NCBI GenBank assembly: GCA_913009515.1
Contig: CAJVYO010000072.1
Span: forward strand, 1-7,789
Direction: 5' to 3'
Length of the DNA stretch: 7,789 nucleotides
DNA from: an uncultured Methylococcaceae bacterium
Lineage (GTDB): Bacteria > Pseudomonadota > Gammaproteobacteria > Methylococcales > Methylomonadaceae
The position numbers were made by a program, and so were the translations under genes. Positions 5,409 through 7,789 of this stretch are shown in pieces. The notes under the pieces were generated by a model that was given only the letters and a program-made list of their open reading frames with translations, had not been told where the DNA came from and searched no databases. Every line of letters begins with the position of its first letter. Positions within the stretch are counted from its first letter, which is position 1.

Positions 5409-6502
5409 TGGTTATCGGAATTTTAGGGGCGGGCCAACTTGCGAGAATGCTGGCATTAGCGGGCAAGCCCTTAGGTTTACAATTTATTTTTTTAGACCCG
5501 ACACCTATTGCCTGTGCCGCTGAATTAGGCGAGCATTTAATCGGTGATTACACCGATAAAGCGTTACTGACTGATTTAGCTAAACGCTGCGATATTATTA
5601 CCTATGAATTTGAAAATGTGCCACTGGAAATTATTGAATTCCTAAATCAACAAACACCCGTTTATCCGCCTGCTAAAGCACTTGAAATCGGTCAAGATAG
5701 AATTACTGAAAAAACGTTTTTAAATGATTTAGCCATTGAAACCGCTCCATTTCAAGCGGTTTCAAGTTTAACGGAATTAGAAACCGCTATGCCGACTATT
5801 GGCTATCCAGCCATTTTAAAAACACGCCGTTTAGGTTATGACGGTAAAGGGCAAGTGGTTTTAAACAGTAACGATGACTTAACAAGTGCATGGCAAGCAG
5901 TGAAAAATGCTCCCTGCGTCGTAGAAGGCTTCGTTGCTTTTCAACGTGAAGTCAGTATTATTGCAAGCCGTAGCGTTGCGGGTGAAATTGTTTATTATCC
6001 GTTATCTGAAAATCAACATGAAAAAGGTATTTTACGTTTAGCCACTGCTATACCTAATGATGCACTGCAATCTCAAGCAGAACAATTAATACATAGCTTA
6101 TTAATTGCACTCGATTACGTCGGCACCTTAGCCTTAGAGCTATTTGTTGTCGGTGATAAACTGATTGCCAATGAATTTGCTCCCCGCGTTCATAATTCAG
6201 GGCATTGGACCATAGAAGGCTCCGAAACTAGTCAGTTTGAAAATCATTTGCGTGCCATTATCGACTTGCCTTTGGGTGATACCAAAACCTTAGGTTATGT
6301 TGCGATGCAGAATTTTATTGGTAATATACCTGATATTAAAACTCTGTTGAGCATTCCACAGTTACATTTACACTTATATAATAAAGCACCCCGCAAAGGA
6401 CGTAAAATTGCTCATGCAAGCTTACGCACAGATTCATTAATGCATTTTAATGATGCTATTAGTACCCTCACCGAACTTGCTGCCAGCAGCGATGATTCTT
6501 AA
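5408..6502 (+). CDS. purK: N5-carboxyaminoimidazole ribonucleotide synthase
   Basis: PurK is an ATP-grasp enzyme that carboxylates AIR with bicarbonate and ATP to give N5-CAIR, the PurE substrate. Visible features are the N-terminal GAGQLARM (7–14), EFENVP (66–71), the ATP-grasp lysine/glycine loop TRRLGYDGKGQ (139–149), EGFVAFQREVS (173–183) and the metal/substrate-binding block NEFAPRVHNSGHWTIEGS (255–272) followed by ETSQFENHLRA. The 364-residue length fits the family. The ATG overlaps the last base of the purE stop; there is little sign of an independent ribosome site, consistent with coupling. The slyD-like gene follows 24 nt later on the same strand. Confidence 0.98.
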   Translation: MVIGILGAGQLARMLALAGKPLGLQFIFLDPTPIACAAELGEHLIGDYTDKALLTDLAKRCDIITYEFENVPLEIIEFLNQQTPVYPPAKALEIGQDRITEKTFLNDLAIETAPFQAVSSLTELETAMPTIGYPAILKTRRLGYDGKGQVVLNSNDDLTSAWQAVKNAPCVVEGFVAFQREVSIIASRSVAGEIVYYPLSENQHEKGILRLATAIPNDALQSQAEQLIHSLLIALDYVGTLALELFVVGDKLIANEFAPRVHNSGHWTIEGSETSQFENHLRAIIDLPLGDTKTLGYVAMQNFIGNIPDIKTLLSIPQLHLHLYNKAPRKGRKIAHASLRTDSLMHFNDAISTLTELAASSDDS

Positions 6503-6526
6503 ATTTATCCCTAATCTTAATATACT

Positions 6527-7012
6527 ATGAAAATCGAAAATAACGCTGTTATCGAAATGCATTACACTTTAACCAATAAAACCGGCGAGCAATTAGATAG
6601 CTCTGTGGGTCAACAACCTTTAGCTTACTTACACGGTGCAGGAAATATTATTCCCGGCTTGGAAAATGCGCTAACAGGTAAAAGTGCCGGTGATAAATTA
6701 ACCGTCACTATCGAACCTGAAGACGCTTATGGCACCCGTGATGATGAAAAAATTCAAGTAGTCGGTAAAGAAATGTTTACTGGCATTGATAATATGGAAG
6801 TCGGTATGCAATTTCAAGCTGATTCAAGTGCTGGGCCTGCGATTGTAACTATTGCTAAAATTGATGGCGATGAAATTACGATTGATGGCAATCACCCTTT
6901 AGCCGATGAGCAACTCACCTTTGATGTTGAAGTCATCGAAGTGCGTCCTGCAACAGAAACAGAATTAGAACATGGCCATATTCATGGCGAAGCATGTGAT
7001 CACGGCGAATAA
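6527..7012 (+). CDS. slyD: SlyD-type FKBP peptidyl-prolyl cis-trans isomerase
   Basis: This cytoplasmic proline isomerase/chaperone, in E. coli, also binds nickel and assists hydrogenase maturation. The 161-residue protein has the split FKBP fold (about 1–68 and 121–140) with PLAYLHGAGNIIPGLENAL at 31–49 and EDAYG at 65–69, the insert-in-flap chaperone domain at about 70–120 (VGMQFQA, then DGNHPLA at 120–126) and the ending FDVEVIEVR. The His/Cys tail HGHIHGEACDH (149–159) is much shorter than the E. coli metal-binding tail, suggesting weaker metal storage. There is no recognisable Shine-Dalgarno before the ATG, so expression may depend on read-through from purEK or an unusual initiation. A close paralogue family (FkpB) lacks the long flap insert; this one has it. 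Confidence 0.88.
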   Translation: MKIENNAVIEMHYTLTNKTGEQLDSSVGQQPLAYLHGAGNIIPGLENALTGKSAGDKLTVTIEPEDAYGTRDDEKIQVVGKEMFTGIDNMEVGMQFQADSSAGPAIVTIAKIDGDEITIDGNHPLADEQLTFDVEVIEVRPATETELEHGHIHGEACDHGE

Positions 7013-7031
7013 GCAATATTTTTAATTATCT

Positions 7032-7061
7032 TTGCTAAAATACACCTTTTTATTTTATAAC
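7032..7061 (+). promoter_or_regulatory. Candidate sigma70 promoter for fdxA
   Basis: TTGCTA (7032–7037) and TATAAC (7056–7061) lie 18 bp apart, with 4/6 and 5/6 matches to the sigma70 consensus, in the 79-nt gap between slyD and fdxA. The start of transcription would fall about 20–25 nt before the fdxA ATG, leaving room for the AGG ribosome site at 7081–7083. The AT-rich context makes chance matches likely, so confidence is moderate. Confidence 0.4.
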
Positions 7062-7091
7062 TTAAATTCACTTATATTATAGGTATTAACT

Positions 7092-7415
7092 ATGACTTTT
7101 GTTGTCACTGAAAATTGCATTAAATGTAAATTTACAGATTGCGTTGATGTATGCCCTGTTGACTGCTTTCATGAAGGGCCTAACTTTTTAGTTATTGACC
7201 CTGACGAATGTATTGATTGTACATTATGTGAGCCTGAATGCCCTGCAGAAGCTATTTTTTCTGAAGATGAATTACCGGATAACCAAGAACACTTTATTCA
7301 AATTAATGCTGACCTTGCAAAATCATGGCCGGTTATTACTGAAGTTAAAGATGCAGCACCTGATGCTGATGACTGGAATGGTAAAGAAGGTAAAACTGAG
7401 TTATTAGAAAAATAA
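7092..7415 (+). CDS. fdxA: 7Fe ferredoxin ([3Fe-4S][4Fe-4S]) of the FdxA / Azotobacter FdI type
   Basis: This small soluble electron carrier has 107 residues and nine cysteines at 9, 12, 17, 21, 25, 40, 43, 46 and 50. After loss of Met1 these fall at the positions known for Azotobacter vinelandii ferredoxin I: Cys8, 16 and 49 for the [3Fe-4S] cluster, Cys20, 39, 42 and 45 for the [4Fe-4S] cluster, and Cys11 and 24 as non-ligands. The long C-terminal extension typical of FdI (residues 55–107, including KSWPVITEVKDAAPDADDW) is complete. The start ATG has AGG 8 nt upstream. The gene appears to be a single unit with its own promoter and a hairpin terminator. FdI-type proteins are tied to redox-stress responses in some bacteria; no such operator is visible here. 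Confidence 0.96.
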   Translation: MTFVVTENCIKCKFTDCVDVCPVDCFHEGPNFLVIDPDECIDCTLCEPECPAEAIFSEDELPDNQEHFIQINADLAKSWPVITEVKDAAPDADDWNGKEGKTELLEK

Positions 7416-7429
7416 ATTATTCAGTTTAA

Positions 7430-7462
7430 AATATTCCCGCACTATTATAATGTGGGAATATT
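7430..7462. terminator. Bidirectional hairpin terminator between fdxA and the yrdA-like gene
   Basis: AATATTCCCGCA (7430–7441) pairs with TGTGGGAATATT (7451–7462): 12 bp with one G·T wobble, and a 9-nt loop. It begins 14 nt after the fdxA stop, and its right arm overlaps the last codon (stop) of the convergent minus-strand gene. The minus-strand side is followed by a T-rich run; the plus-strand side is only moderately T-rich. The position between convergent genes strongly supports termination of both. Confidence 0.75.
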
Positions 7463-7789
7463 ATTCATCTTCGACTAAATATTCATCTTTGAGTTTCACA
7501 TAATGACTCGCTGAATACTGTAAAAATTCTCGCTCTTCAGCCGTTAAAGCTCGTGATTTTTTCGCTGGCATGCCGATATATAAATAACCACTTGCTAACA
7601 CTTTGCCTGCCGGTACTAATGCACCCGCTCCCAGCATCACATAATCCTCCAACACTGCATTATCTAAAATAATCGCCCCAATACCGATTAAGCAATAATC
7701 ACCTACGGTACACGCATGCACTACTGCACGATGTCCAATGGTTACGCTGTGACCAATCGTTAAAGGTGATGCTTCGGGTGCATAATCCC
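7461..7789 (-). CDS. yrdA: Gamma carbonic anhydrase-like hexapeptide-repeat protein, YrdA type (N-terminal part outside window)
   Basis: The minus-strand frame is open to the window edge, giving 108 visible residues of a family of about 175–185. The visible part starts DYAPEASPLTIGHSVTIGH and continues through left-handed beta-helix hexapeptide repeats (IGIGAI, then LEDYVMLGAGALV) to a helical tail, GYLYIGMPAKKSRALTAEER with YSASHYVKLKDEYL, which closely resembles E. coli YrdA. The GHRAVVHAC segment contains His residues at positions used as zinc ligands in this family; a third ligand lies at or before the visible start of this segment. The GTG at 7721 is an internal valine, not a start. Family members range from active carbonic anhydrases to proteins with no shown activity, so the reaction is uncertain. 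It is convergent with fdxA and shares its terminator. Confidence 0.92.
   Translation of the reverse strand, partial: DYAPEASPLTIGHSVTIGHRAVVHACTVGDYCLIGIGAIILDNAVLEDYVMLGAGALVPAGKVLASGYLYIGMPAKKSRALTAEEREFLQYSASHYVKLKDEYLVEDE

Noticed and set aside
7195..7407. Alternative-frame open stretch inside fdxA
   Set aside because: fdxA is complete with all nine cysteines; this is an overlapping shadow frame.

Overview
The window looks like a moderately AT-rich gammaproteobacterial chromosome. A gpmI–envC pair, EnvC with a degenerate LytM domain, a purE–purK operon, a SlyD-type isomerase, an Azotobacter-FdI-like 7Fe ferredoxin and a YrdA-like gamma carbonic anhydrase all point there. The genus cannot be read from the sequence; the AT bias and palindromic repeats would suit sulfur-oxidising or methanotroph-like lineages, but that is inference.

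Layout. Positions 1–1995 (+) hold the 3' half of gpmI (glycolytic phosphoglycerate mutase) and, 6 nt later, envC (activator of septal amidases). Positions 1996–4913 are an accessory stretch between two housekeeping blocks. On the minus strand, read in the direction of transcription, it contains: a cold-shock-domain protein with a membrane anchor and an Excalibur domain (3534–2968); a short orphan reading frame (2946–2839) whose stop codon lies inside an integron attC-like site (2844–2768); a palindromic repeat (2766–2695); a DUF4160/DUF2442 gene pair (2651–2141); and a second, decayed copy of the same repeat (about 2130–2061). On the plus strand, 3787–4794 encodes an orphan protein resembling plasmid/ICE replication-associated winged-helix proteins. 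No integrase, relaxase or transposase is visible.

Positions 4914–7415 (+) return to core genes: purE and purK overlap by 1 nt (TAATG) and perform the two-step carboxylation of AIR in purine synthesis; a slyD-like gene follows after 24 nt; fdxA has its own probable promoter. A 12-bp hairpin at 7430–7462 lies between fdxA and the convergent, truncated yrdA-like gene (7789–7461, minus) and probably terminates both.

The most interesting part is 2061–3534. A toxin-antitoxin-like small gene pair is bracketed by direct copies of a palindromic element. Next to it lies a probable relic of an integron gene cassette, and then an unusual membrane-anchored cold-shock protein. I see no complete new system, but this is where further checking would pay off.
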